Source: Ctenosaura bakeri (Eukaryota > Chordata > Lepidosauria > Squamata > Iguanidae). Taken from it: a stretch of 64,000 nt of DNA. A program made the translations under genes and the position numbers. The stretch lies in contig CAOLHI010000649.1 of assembly GCA_948474755.1 (NCBI GenBank), positions 372,001 to 436,000 of the forward strand. The letters run 5' to 3'. Below are positions 1 to 12,700 of the stretch, piece by piece; within the stretch, counting starts at the first letter, position 1, and each line of letters begins with the position of its first letter. The notes under the pieces are model-generated. The model did no database searches, had not been told where the DNA came from, and was given only the letters and a program-made list of their open reading frames with translations.

Positions 1-469
1 TAATGCACTGTTATGTGTATCCCCTGACTAACAATACAACCCTGGGGGATATCCCATTTAACAATAGGCCATCAAACAGCCCAGCTGTAACACATGCAAA
101 TTTCTCCCTCTCGCCCGGGGAATACACAAGTACATATACTCTGCCTCACTTCCATGCCACCAGATCCTCTGAAGATGCTAGCCACAGATGCAGGCGAAAT
201 GTCAGGAGAAAATACTAATAGAACACAACCTCAAAGCCCAGAAGACCCACAACAACCTATAGTCAGAATACTTTGCACAAGTGATGGTGGTAAGCAGGAG
301 GGAGAACTGCATGATCCGAAGCTTAGAAATTTTGTTGCTGAAGTGATTTGTCAACGTAGTTTCAAATTATATAATTTGTAGTAAGTTTGAAACATATTTG
401 AAGTTTTAAAATAAATAGAATTCACTGAAAATAGCTGATCCACCCCACAAACAGTGTCCCGAGATAGCA

Positions 470-655
470 AATTGAAGTACCCTATTTGCTGGCATATAAG
501 ACTCACTTTTTCCCCTGAAAAACACTGTTTGAAAATGGGGTGCATCTTATACACCAGTATATCGTATACACTGGCAAATAATATTTGCTGGCATATAATT
601 GGGGTGTGTCTCATATGCCAATGTATCTTATATGCCGGCATATATGGTAACATGA
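470..655. repeat. Short interspersed repeat, probably non-autonomous DNA transposon
   Basis: The motif gctggcatataa occurs twice (488-500 and about 584-598), and related tracts such as cttatacaccagtatat and cttatatgccggcatata recur in both orientations, so the block can fold on itself. Similar GCCGG-TATAAGAC-type repeats are familiar in reptile genomes as short DNA-transposon derivatives, but I cannot name the family. No coding content. Confidence 0.45.
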
Positions 656-1899
656 AACATTAATTGATGTTCAACTAATTAATCTCATTAATGCTTAATC
701 TTTAAAATATGATTTTTAAAATAATTGTTTTTTAAAATAAACAACAAATGGGGGAGTAATGAATATTTTTTAAACACATTATTTCCAAATTCTTGTAGTA
801 GAGTAGGATGAAGTAAAATAAATTGCTTTATTGACAGATCTTGGCTCAAATAGAGAAGTAGTCTAGACAAAGTCTAGATGGATGCATCTTTCCAAGCTGT
901 TTTTTCATCCAAATTTTTCTTATGGTTAATTGCTAAAATTATTTTTACAATCTTTTCTCCCAAGCCCTAAAAGTGTCATTATAGCAGCTGCATGCTGTTA
1001 AATGTATTACTAATTTAATATTCATCTGCTTCCTTGATTTCTACAACACACCTGATTACCTTGTCACACTATCTAGTACAGGAAACTGACTGGATCTATT
1101 AGAAAGTCACACAAACCAAGTTGCTGATTTTGTAGATGCAGCCCAGAAAGATAAAGACATTCACAGTGGTGGGAACCCAAAGGTTGGTGGTGCAAATAGA
1201 AGTCTGAGGCTGAAATCTAACTTCATGCTGTTGGAGCAGAAATGTCCACTAATGTGCTCTCGGATTGATCCTCAATGAGATGTTTTGAGACAAAGTTCCA
1301 AGCAGATAGAGCAGGAGGAGAGAAAGGGTAAAGTCTTTATTTGGATGGTGGCGCTTAAGAAACAGGTTAGGGGTAGGAAAGTAATATATCCAGAAATATG
1401 AGGAGAGTTGGCCTAAGGCCACAAAATGCTTTGAAGGTGAGACCAAAGAACTCAGGCTGAATCCTGGAGCAGATAAGGAGCCAGTGTAAGAGTCTAAGCA
1501 AGCTTTATCATATGGTAAAAGAAATGAGAGATCTTGGCTGCAGAATGTTGGATCAATTTGGGGAGCAAAATGGGGTGACAAAAGATAACACAGGAAAAAA
1601 TTATAATAGTCTAGGTAAGAGATGACCAGGACATGGACCAGAGTTTTTACCCAGGGGTCTCAGAAGGAAACATGTGTTTTTTGCTGTGTTATATAGAGAA
1701 AACTAAAACAACATAGTGACAAGCTGAACACGGAGGAGTCAGATACAGTCAAGAGTGTATGTCTGTTCAGTTGAGTGGCCAGTAACATTGTTAATATTTA
1801 AGGACATAAGGTGTCTGAGGGCTTGCAGAAGGTGAGAAGGGAAATTCAGTCTTGGATATAGAGCTGATGATGAAGCATCCAAGCTAATATTTTTAACAG

Positions 1900-2385
1900 A
1901 AATGCGGAAAAAAAATATTGCATAACAGTATAGATGTGTTGAAGTGTAAAAAAGCTAAAACATTTTGGAAGGAAATACACAATTTAATCAGGGAAATTAC
2001 TGGGATAGATTTACTTATGTATCCAGAGTTGTATTTGCTAAATATGCTGAAGGGACTTAATGGAAATCAGCAAAAGAAATATGGTCGTCTGTTACTATAT
2101 ATGGTGACAGCAACGAAGATGTTATATGCTTCCAAATGGAAATCCGAGGCAATACCATCAAATGACGCATGGCTACTTAAACTATTTGATATGTTCCAAA
2201 TGGGTATTTTAACTGTGTATATAAGCAATAATCAAAGTATAGATAAAGTAAATCAGGATTGGGTACACTGGACTGTTATAAGCTCTTTAGAGTTTAGCTA
2301 CTTAACAATGTATTCCACTCCAAATGAAAGGAAAACCAGAATTTACTCTCAGGTATGCTATGCCTTTTCTTTTAAGTGAGAATCA
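1900..2385 (+). pseudogene. L1 LINE ORF2 C-terminal fragment
   Basis: A 153-codon open stretch (1918-2379) resembles the extreme C-terminus of L1 ORF2p. It has FWKEIHNLIREITG, then PELYLLNMLKGL, then a tyrosine-rich segment with ATKMLYASKWKS, the order seen after the reverse transcriptase in L1 elements. Nothing of the RT or endonuclease lies upstream, so this is a 5'-truncated relic. It abuts a GC-rich inverted-repeat element on its 3' side. No function is expected. Confidence 0.65.
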
Positions 2386-2398
2386 GTGCAGGATTCTT

Positions 2399-2833
2399 GG
2401 GCCCTTTTTGCACCTTACCTTTGTTGTGGCAGTGGGGAGCGGCGCTCACACGAGCAGCCATTCGCACGAGCCGCTCACAGCAGCCCTTCTGCCTCTCGCA
2501 TCGGCTTGCTGGTTGCGCGATCGTTGCGCTAGCACCCTGCCCCTTCCTTTTGCAGTGCAGCCTGGGAGCTGTAGGCTGCGCTGGGGGAAGGAAGTGCGAC
2601 CGCCCCGGCTCGCCAACGCACCGCACGCAGGTAAATGCACGAGGGCGCCGCGAGCATTGCGCAACCGCACAGTATTTTCGGCTTTAAGACGAAAATAAAA
2701 AATGCACACGCGTCCCGCTTTAGCCTTTAGCCGTGAGTGCCACATGTCTGGGAGTGCGTCATACGGACCGACGCTCCCATTCACGTGACACTCAAGGGGC
2801 GCTCACACAAAAAAAATGCGTGCGAAAAGGGCC
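2399..2833. mobile_element. GC-rich non-autonomous DNA transposon with terminal inverted repeats
   Basis: The ends are near-perfect inverted repeats: GGGCCCTTTTTGCACC at 2399-2414 and its complement-like GTGCGAAAAGGGCC at 2820-2833. Between them is about 400 bp of GC- and CpG-rich DNA, unlike the AT-rich surroundings, with repeated GAGCAGCCATTCGCACGAG-like words. Reading frames across it are on both strands and carry no recognisable domain, so they are probably not genes. I do not see an unambiguous target duplication, so the superfamily is unknown. Confidence 0.55.
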
Positions 2834-4150
2834 ACTGTCATCCAGCTCTGCCAGGAAGCAGGCTATTTATATTTTAGTTGCATCTTCCAACAGTATGATG
2901 GCACATAGATCTTGCATTTTCTAATGGGCTTAAGAAAGGATTGCCAGGCTTACATGGCTTGGTGTAAGTTCTCTCCTTCAGATGTGTAAATCCCATATCT
3001 TTCCACAGCCAATAAAGACACTTTATGACACTGCCTTGGGGAGGCTTTTGCTTTGATCTTTTCTGTAATGTTTTAAAACGTCCATTTTCATCTTGTCTGC
3101 CTACTTAATGATGTCCATTATCTCAATGCAGGCAGGGCAGTCAAGCACATAATAAGCTAGTAGCTGACTTTAATGATTTCATTCATGTGTTGTTTACTCA
3201 CCTCTGTGGAAAAAAAATAAGCAGAAAGGTGCTTACAAAAACTAACAAGAATTAAAATCAATGACAGTTTAGACTTAAGGCAACACATTTTTGTGGACAT
3301 GTTACTGTGTTGGCTGTCTGCTACAGACATGCTAATAACACACTGGCTAATAGAATTAATTAGACTGAATTATAAAAATTATGAAATTATAAAATCTACA
3401 GTTGACAGATGCTTCTGGTAGAACCAGGAACTTTGCAGTGCTCACATGCTAGTCAAGAGGTTACTTTCCACCCTTGTGTGTTTTGTAGAGAACCAAACAA
3501 GTTTTTTTGAAGAACCAAAAAGCCCTGTGAGGCATCCATTGTCCGATACGAACTCTCACAACAGTTTAGATCAAGCGTGGAGAGCTTGTTTCAGCCTGAG
3601 AGCTCGACTTCACTTTTGGAAAATATTCATGTTTGTGAGAGGGCCACTTTCCAGTAGTGGCAGGGCAGAGAAAAGGGTAGAACAAAAATACAAGTGAATT
3701 TTAGCTAAAGGCTTCAATAGCTAGTCCCTTATTAGCTATTCTGAGGGGCCTTTCAGTGTTTTAGAAGAGGGGAAAAACTGTACAAACACTAGAAAGCCAC
3801 CAACTGATGACCTCATAGGGAAAGGGTATGTGATCATTGGGGAAAGTAGAGGATTAGGACCCCAGAAGTGTTGGACTCAGTCACAAGGCTTGCAGTTGCC
3901 CACCCCTTGTTTACATAATAGAAACGGCTTCCAATCTAGCCTTGCAGGAGGTACAGATAGGTCTGAGTCAGACCTTCTTGCTAGAATGCTCTCCCTAGTA
4001 AAGCTCATTATGTATCAATACTTTTGGAAGATGACAGATGACACTATATGAATTATTACTGGTTTTTTGTTTTATGTCAATATGCTGCCAAAGTATCACA
4101 TACTTCAAAGGTTTTAAATTTGATTATGTTGACATTAATGTTGATATTCA

Positions 4151-4185
4151 CTGGTGGTGGTGGTGGAGGAGGAGGAGGAGGATTA
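4151..4185. repeat. GGT/GGA trinucleotide microsatellite
   Basis: A run of GGT units passes into GGA units within intronic DNA. Confidence 0.9.
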
Positions 4186-4892
4186 CAACTTAAGGTTTTG
4201 TTGTGCATTACTTCAAGTATTTTTTAGATTTTATTTTCTGGGGCCAAGCAGTTCATAAACAATTGAAATGCATAAATAGTTACACCGAGGCAAGCCAGAG
4301 ATTCACAGAAGTATCAAAGAGCACTTCTGCTGGTGGTACTCTCAGAGTGATTAGCATGTCTTCCATTAGCAAGGGAGTGATAACTAACAATCCTATTTTC
4401 TCACAAGTGCATTCCCCTCTCCCTGGCTTAATCTTTTGTGTTCTTTTTTCATTGAACTTGTTAATAAGAGGCATACCCTCTCCTTTGGTTTGCTTTGCTT
4501 GCCATATGCAGACCATACCACATGCTCACATTGCTTCTTCCTATGTACTGGGGAGAGTGATCAAATTTCTTGATCTGTTATGCATTAGAAACACAGTTGA
4601 GCAATGTTCATTACCGCAAGTGGTCTCTGTTTCATTTGACTAATAATGATTTTAATCATCTGTTAGTGCTCAAGGATCTGCATTCCAAAGCAACCAACAC
4701 ACCCTTGTGGATTTTGGCTGGGTTTTCATATTAGTCACATTGTACTTGTGTCTCCTTAAACAGCTGAGCACATTTGGTATGTTGAAGTTATTTCCTGCCA
4801 GGCCTCAAAATTTGACACAGGAATGTACCCAACCTGTGTTCAATTCTTGTAAGGATGGATGGTTCTGTAGAGTAGACATTATAACTTTAGAG

Positions 4893-5026
4893 CAGGAGTG
4901 CACAAGGATGATCCTCCAGCTTCTGTTGAATTTCCATCCCCATTAGCTTCAACCAGCTGAGCCAATGAGGAAGAATGCTGAGAGTTGCAGTGTGACAACA
5001 TCTAGAGGGCTGTAGTTGCCCACCTG
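4893..5026. repeat. hAT-type MITE (TIR CAGxxGTGxxCAA)
   Basis: The left end CAGGAGTGCACAA is the inverse of the right end TTGCCCACCTG. The middle has the 'gttgcagtgtgacaacatct' type text common in reptile hAT MITEs. A related copy with cleaner ends is at 44364-44492. I could not find a convincing 8-bp target duplication. Confidence 0.5.
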
Positions 5027-5539
5027 TAGGAGAACTTGAATCTCTTCTTGGAAAAACATTAGTAGATCATAAGAAGCGATTGAATACCATAAAAGGACTA
5101 AGAATTTGATTGCCAGCCAGCAGTTGTCTTTAGAGTACAGTTTGTAATTTAGTATATTTTATTCAAGGAGGAAAACTGTATTTGAAGATAGCATGGTCAG
5201 GCTATGTTGATGTGGGGACTTGGATCTACTTAGCATTTAGAAATGGCCTAAATTGAACTGCAGTTAACAGTTTTGTCCAATAACCTGGCCAGACTTCAAC
5301 ATGGATTTGCATATGCATATACACACACATACACACACTGTCAGTGGGAAACAGGACAATTTGGCCAGCAATTCCAAATGATCTCCAGGATAATGGCCTT
5401 TTTCAAAAGATCCCAAAATCATGGTCTGTTCTATGTTGTCACTGTCATTCTGCTTTCCGTTTAGCTTCCTGGCTCCTGGAAAAACAAAACCAATTTATCC
5501 TTAGTATTTTAGCTTTAAGAAAACAAACTGAGGTAGAGT

Positions 5540-5935
5540 TCTTCTTTGGATAATTTATTGTTGGTAAACAATATATATGTAATCACCAATTAGATAGAAC
5601 AGTAATCACCACTTAGAACAGGAAAGTAAAATAAGGGAAGAATCTTTTCTATATGTTTTCATGTGTTTTAATTGTCAGTTGGGTTGTTTTTTTGAGTTTT
5701 GTATTCTTGTCTTTTATATGTTGTTAGTAGGAGATAATCTTGTAGTTACATAAGTTGTTACGTATATAAGATATGGTATGCGGTATTCTTTTCATGTAAG
5801 TCTTGTTCTTTATAGTTTTTTGTTTTTCTTCCTTTTGATGTATTTTTTATTTTATTTTTTTGGTGTACTGTTATTATGATGGTCTGTTTCTGAATAAAAA
5901 GATTGAAACTTGAAAAACAAAAACAAAAAAACAAG
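5540..5935 (+). mobile_element. Probable L1 3'-end fragment with A-rich tail
   Basis: A T-rich stretch ends with 'gaataaaaagattgaaact' and then an A-rich tail (5912-5933). This is the usual layout of an L1 3' untranslated end with polyadenylation signal and tail. No ORF2 sequence is kept. The assignment is by composition and tail only. Confidence 0.4.
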
Positions 5936-5973
5936 CAGCCGTCCCATGATCTGCTATCTCATCATTATCTCCA

Positions 5974-6000
5974 GGTTGTTGTTGTTGTTGTTGTTGTTTG
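5974..6000. repeat. GTT trinucleotide microsatellite
   Basis: An uninterrupted run of GTT units. It could be the degenerate complement of a SINE (CAA)n tail, but no SINE body is visible beside it. Confidence 0.85.
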
Positions 6001-7194
6001 TATTTGAGCTTTAGTGCTGCTTTCACTGACTGATGTTTAGGTTGTCCAGAAAATCTTCCTTTAAGAAAAGATCAGATTTGTAATGAAGCATCTGCCTACC
6101 TCTTCAAAGCAGAGTTTGGCTTGTTAGAACATGTTCGAATGAAATTCAAAACTTCCTTTTGTAACACTAACTCTTGCTCCATACACAACCTACAAGTGTT
6201 GTCATTCCCTTTTTATTGTTGTGGATTAGTGTTCCTTTTAAATGAAAACAGCCCCTTTGGGTTGCTTGCCTGGTTAGCCATGGCAGGAAGACAAACGATT
6301 TTTACAGTATCAGACATGCGGTTTCCTGTCTGTGTTTAACTCAGAGGAGAACATCACGGCCAGCTGGTCCACTGCTCTTCCAGACAACCAGATAATAGCC
6401 TGTAATAATTTTGTCTTTTGGACTGTCATCCAGATGCACCCTTCACGTGGCTCTTGTCCCATGCATATTGGCTGCTGCTGCTGCTTGTTTAGTGGAGTGT
6501 GGATTTTCTTCTATGTTTATGTAAATATTCTTTCTGCCCTACTTAATTCAGATGAGAGTGGCCTATTCACAGATGTCAGCAGAAGAGTTGTACAGATGAG
6601 AATGAAGTTTGAATCAAGGTGCTAGTTCACTTGATTTCCTCCCATCTGTTAACTTAATTCTATTTTATTTTATTTAACATCAGTTGCAAATGCCAAACTG
6701 TTGAAGATGTATTGAAGCACACTGATTTATGTCTAAATAGCAGAAAGGCATTTCTGTTTTGGGACTCTAAGACAAAATATTATGAATGCAACAGCAGGGT
6801 CTAATTTCCTGAAGAGGCTAGACACTAAGTTTTAATGAAAAAACTCTTAGCTACAGGCAAGTTAGTGTAAGAAACTGTCATACTTAATCTTGCAAACACA
6901 GAGATTGCAAACAGTCTCCAAAGGCATGTTTTTCCCTGGTTAAACCTGATTGCTCAGTATTGGTACTTCTTGAGAGCTCCAAAGAAACCTAACTTTGACA
7001 CTATTTTTACTAGGTAGATTTAACCTAAAACCTGCTTTTCTTGTGGATTTTTGTCTTTGAAATGCCACATTTTATTTGGGTGCCTCAGAAAATCGATATG
7101 ATTCATTTTGATAATTAAACCATTGAATCATGATCTGAGTCAGCAGGAAATGGTCTTTTGACTTTCACAATTACTACAAATTAAATGTTGTAGA

Positions 7195-7233
7195 CATGTG
7201 TGTGTGTATGTGTGTGTACATACATACACACAA
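7195..7233. repeat. TG/CA-rich dinucleotide tract
   Basis: Imperfect (TG)n turning into (CA)n-like units over about 38 bp. Confidence 0.8.
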
Positions 7234-9199
7234 ATGGGAAAATAGGCTTCAGAATGAGTGACATATGCTACTTAAGTTAATGGTCTTTCTTTGCCAAACA
7301 AAATTGGGGCAAGTTGCAAGCAGTCTCTAAAAAATGGAACTTTGAATGTGGTGTCTTTCTGTAGAAAAAAACTGACTTTAAAAGCTAAGTCTTATGCCAA
7401 CATAACTAGTACTATTTACTCTTCATGCAGCTAATACAAGAAAAGAATTCAAATTTTGCACAGAGAAAATACTGCTGTCCAAAATGGAGGGAAGCAGGAG
7501 AAAAAGGTAGAAAACGAGATGTGAAATTCTACCCATCATGACTTGAAGATTCAACATTCCATTCTTTCTGGAAGAAAGAGGGGGATTGTTAACCTCCAGT
7601 TTATTTGTAACAGTGGCGATTCATTAGTATTTAACAGGTGTCTGTGCATACCTAGATAAGGAGTTGCTTAGAAAAATCAAGTTCCTCAAGAACTTTACCT
7701 AATGTCTGGATAAAAGTGGAAATGACTTGCATATTTGAATATGTAAAAAAAGAAAAAAAAGTTGGAAAATTCTAATCTCCCTGTAAAAAAACCCTCCTCT
7801 ATTGTCTTCAGTGGTTGAATCGTTGGTTTTAATCTCTGTGATGTGTGTCTGAGTGCAACATAGATGGATAGAGGGCAGACAGACAGATCTAGATTGTTGT
7901 GACTTCATAAGGAAGAGTTTTATCTTCTCCCTGCTAGCTTTCCTGATCCAGATCAGGGCCTCTGTGCTTACCTGGAGGACACTGTTTTAAATACATTAGA
8001 TATTTCTCAAGTATCTGATGGGCAATCATACAGAAGAAGAAAACCCTTGTTCACAGCTGCCTCATTAGCTCTAATGACTTTAAATGACAAGAGGATAGCT
8101 TTTGATTGAACATTAGGAGAAAGCTGTTGACAGCAGGAGCAATTTGACAATAGACTTAATTCCCTAAAGGGGTGTTCCTTGCAAGAGCTCTTCATGCAGA
8201 AGAGCTATGCTGGGGATGCTCTGGTTGTGAATCTCTGCATCCAGCAATCAGCTATGTTCGCCTAGAAGTCCCACCACCACCACCATCCAATGCTCTGATT
8301 CACTTTCCTCTTTTCAGTCATCACCACTGTCAGGGGGGCTTGTAGGTGATTGCAGCTAGAGATGAAAATATGAAATCTCATCACAGCATGTTCTGTGTTC
8401 CTGATCCAGATGAGCGGGTGCATATTTACTTCAGAGTAAACAATAACAAAGGGAAGCTGCTTGCTACGTAAGGAATTTTAAGTATAGTTTTGGGAGAGCT
8501 CAGACATGTAATATCAGATCTTCTGTCTGAATTGATATAGTCTAAGGAAGACATACTTTTCTTGATGTGTAGTTGTGTTCTAAGTCCAGTAGGCAGTATT
8601 GTTTAGCAATTGGTCTTATATAAATGAGCCAGGGGAAAAATGATTTTAAAAACCACCAGCGTTGAATGGTTGTGCAAACCACTAACATATGAAAAGTAAT
8701 GTGTGTTACTCATTTTAGTTGTTGAGCCATTTAGTTAAACAAATTACTGCCTGAGTATTGATTTCTTGTAATTCAGCAAAACACAGTTAATCTTGCACAT
8801 GAAGTGATTTTTTTTATCCACTGTATAACGTACATTTCAGAAACAACGAAAAATTGCTAAAGCATAGACGTGCTAAAAGGTAGGGAAAAGTAAAAGGCAG
8901 GCAAAAACATTTTGCAAACAAGGGGCAATAGGAAAGGAACTGCGATAACTTCCACTTCCTATGTATTTACTTAGCATTATAGTTTGAGGTCACTCTTGCG
9001 TTTTAGTTTAACCTGATCATATAAAGCACCATGGAAGGAAGGGAATGGAGCACAGAAGACAACAGAATATGCATGTGCAACAGTTCTAGAAAGAACCAGT
9101 TCTGGAATGACAAAAATCACAGAGAGGCATAGGAAATTGTTACAAAAAGGTAATAACAGCATAATGAGACAGAAAGAAAATGAGAAATAAGGAGACACA

Positions 9200-9311
9200 G
9201 GCGATTTCTGCACTAGCCTTTGAGGCCCCTCCCTAAACTGCAGACCCCAGGATTCCATAGGATGTTGAAAGTGGAATAATTGTACTATAACAAGCTAGTG
9301 CGAAAGTGGCC
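9200..9311. repeat. Palindromic MITE, family M1 (divergent copy)
   Basis: The left end GGCGATTTCTGCACTAG is inverse to the right end CTAGTGCGAAAGTGGCC. The core 'gattccataggatgttgaaa' is shared with the clean copies at 43004-43170 and 58688-58813. Shorter and more mutated than those, so older or deleted. Confidence 0.65.
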
Positions 9312-9554
9312 ACAGTCAATTGGTGATAGGAGTCCTTATAGAAGATGGACTTGAGGTGTCAGAAACTCCTTGTACTATTAACATATAGATTGCCTTCCCA
9401 TCCATAGTTTTTTTTTTTTAAAGATATGTTGCTGAGTTCCATGGTTCCTTGACTTGGAGACCTCACTACAGCTTTGTGGTGTGGAAGTATACCACATTTC
9501 ATGCATTCTGGAACCTGCATGTGGAGCAAAGCAAAAAACCGTGTGCCTCTCAGG

Positions 9555-9562
9555 ATAGTTTT

Positions 9563-9618
<56 letters not shown>

Positions 9619-9659
9619 TCCTCCTGCCTGGCTGGCTGGCTGGCTGGCTGGCGCTTGGC

Positions 9660-9727
<68 letters not shown>

Positions 9728-9764
9728 TTTCTTCCTTCCTTCCTTCCTTCCTTCCTTCCTTTAT
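9555..9764. repeat. Compound (TTTC)n-(GGCT)n-(TTTC)n-(CTTC)n microsatellite
   Basis: About 65 bp of TTTC units, then GGCT units (about 9626-9650), a second TTTC run (about 9660-9725) and TTCC units. Reading frames here (poly-Phe/Leu/Ser or Lys/Arg/Glu) come only from the repeat. One strand is almost pure pyrimidine, which allows triplex formation. Just downstream (9763-9815) is a short 'ataccccacctttctcccag' tract seen in reptile interspersed repeats. Confidence 0.95.
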
Positions 9765-12700
9765 TCATTCAATTTATACCCCACCTTTCTCCCAGTGTGG
9801 GATCTACCATTAAAAATCCATGGAACACTTTTCCAAAATACTGTTCAGGGCCTCCTCCCAACACTTGAACCCTTCTAATATTGTTTCTAATGCAATTCAT
9901 ATGCATACTCCTAATTGAGCAAGCTAATAATTCCTGACCTCTGCGTCAAAAAAAAAAACGTCTAGCTCCAAAGTGTAAGAATACTTCTTGTGCTTTCAGA
10001 GAAGGCCAGCTGTATTGTGCCTACATGATTCAACACATACGAATCTTTAATTTAGTTTAGTGCTCTTTAGTCAACACATACAAAAAGTACTACTTCACAC
10101 AATTCACAGTTAAAACTATTCAATTCAATTCCTAAAGGTGTAGAAGGAGCTCAGACAAATTGATGGAGGATGAAGCTGTTGATGGTTTCTAGACATGATC
10201 TTTTTTTTGCTACTTTTAGGATCAGAAGGAATCAGTCAGAAACAATGTAAGATGGGGATTATTTTTCTTCTCTCCTCCTCATGGGCTACCCAGTATCATC
10301 TGGATGGTTACTGGTGGGGAGGAGCAGAATCTGATATCAGATAAGATAGGCCTTCTGTCTGAGCTATCAAATATGGATTATTCAGTTGGTCAGATTTAAC
10401 AAATGTAGTAGAGAGTGAGTGATTTGCCCATAAAAAACTGCTTTTTCATTTGCTCAGGGCTTGTCTTCTGCTAATAGGAAGACATACCCGGATTGGTCAC
10501 TACTGTAAGAACTTTGGTAATGGCTCCTCTGAGTATGGGTGGTACTTATGCTTATGCCCTCTGAAAGTAAACATTTTCTGCTATGGAATGTGCTTCTAGA
10601 TATCAGGAGTTTGGTAAACTCCACTCCAATTGTTTTTAGAGAAGAGTCAAGACTACTGAGTCGTTTCCTTAGAGCTGGAATTAGAGTATTAATTCTCAAA
10701 ACCAGTCTTTTCAAATTTCAGTCATTTAATAGTTGCAGCCTGTACATATGCAACAGGCCTGTGTATATTTTGGATTTTTTTTTCAGTCATGTTGACAGAC
10801 TTTTCTGCACTGATGGCTTATAAGTATGTAATGAGAAGTAATCCTCTGTTTTCTGTAATCAAACACAGGCCCTACTGAAAAAAAATATATTGCTGGGCAT
10901 GCTCTAGCAAGAAGAGTTTCATTTAGTTCATTTACAAGTGGTAATTTTTGTCCCCCAAGAAAAGCAGACTTGCAGAATTTGATGACTGAATTTTATGAAA
11001 TGGCAAGCAATCTTTCCATTACTGAAATATCAGTGAGAATTTGCAGGGCAGCCTTACAGTGAGTAGAGCCAGCTCTTTATCAAGCTGTGATAGAAAAGAG
11101 TTCAAAAGTTGCAGATATGTATAAACATTCCATGCATCTGATGAGAAGTAGGCTGTTTTATTTATTATGTGATAACAAAGGCATGTCTTTATGGTGGAAC
11201 AGGACTCTAGTGTGTGTTCACACACACACATACACACTGTATTGAAAAACTGCAGAACAATAACATTAAGCATTTGTGCAGGATCAATCTAGAACTGAAT
11301 GTAATAGTGGTAGCTAATGTGTGTTGATGTGGCATGTTGGCCAGTGCAGAGCGATTCATTTCTTCTAGAAAATTATCAGCAAATAGCAACAGATATGGTA
11401 AACATATGAATTAAAGCAAAAAATACATTTTATATTAACGTCTCAGTTGTAAATAATTTATCAGCATCTATAAAATGGCTTTGAATGCCTTTTTAATAAA
11501 TAATAACATTGCAACTAGCTGTATCGATGTCCAACAATGCTGACAGTTGTGGTTTTGCCTGGAACTACACAATCCTATGATATCATAGTCCATGGGAGCC
11601 TAATTTTCAGTTCTATTAAATCCAGTAGAATTTATGCAACCTCACTGTGTGCAGGATTGTACCCTAAAAATGTATACAGGGAACCGGTAATATCTTTAAA
11701 ATGGTATCACATTTGATAACTATCTGTATTTGATTCAACAGCGTGCCGTTTTTATTTGGTTTGCCCCTCCCCCACTGCTAAAAACCCAGACAAGCAAGTG
11801 AATGAGTGGTGTGAAACTTCTCTTTGCTGACACTGTGGCTACAGTTCTAAATATACTTTCCTGGGGAGTTTTTAAAAATGCATTCCAGTTCGCAGCATGT
11901 TGAGAATTGTGACGGGCAAATATGACAGCGGGCATCTTTTGTGTACACTTGAATATTTATTCAAGGCAAGCCACTCCATTTTCTATGTGAGTTTGAACCC
12001 AACTGTACTTGTTAAAAGAGAGTCTTATTGTTTAAAACAAACACAGGTATAGTGGTGTAATTGAGGCTTAAATTAGGCTTTAATGAAGGGATCATGCAGG
12101 GATGTTCTTAATTCTACATAGTGATTGCTTGTTGAATGGTTGCAGTGAATTTCTGTGCTTGGGCCTGGGAAAATTTAGCCAATACTGCCTTTTTTTTTTT
12201 TTTTTTTTGGAAGGGAGAAGCTTCCTTTCCTGTTAGTGCTGTGCTAGGACAACATGGATATTCGTTAACTAAGGCGAAGGGCCACAGATGGGAGACAGAA
12301 TAGGTAACTAAAGTGGAAGGAGCATGTAGTAAGACCCACCTCTAGGGAAACACATTTTTTTAAATTTGTAGAGTCCATGTAAAGTGTTTTTTGGAGAAAA
12401 CATATTGGGCAGCACTATGTACTTACCCACATGTCTACCCACTAGACATGTCTGCTCAGAAATAACTTCTCTTCATTTTAGTTGGATTTACTCTTAGGTA
12501 GTGTGAAAGATTGCAGTCTCAATGTTATAGCAACTGATGCTGGCAATCAAATAGGTCTCCTAAGTACAGTATAAATTAGTCTGTTTATTTATATACTTTT
12601 TAAAATCAGCAAGACCCATAATACCAATTAAAATACAATCGTACAAAATGATGAATAAACCAGTATCGTAACCCAATCAGCAACAAACTAAACCACCAGC

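Noticed and set aside
94..381. Frame with ...HDPKL... which resembles a short word in the TGFBR2 ectodomain
   Set aside because: Only five residues agree. The cysteine pattern and splice sites of the ectodomain exons are absent.
2324..2784. Frames of 84-124 codons in a GC-rich stretch
   Set aside because: The stretch is bounded by inverse ends of a transposon and no frame has a recognisable motif.
9449..9878. Reading frames of 134-139 codons rich in Phe, Leu and Ser, and a Lys/Arg/Glu frame on the other strand
   Set aside because: Pure translation of TTTC and CTTC microsatellites.
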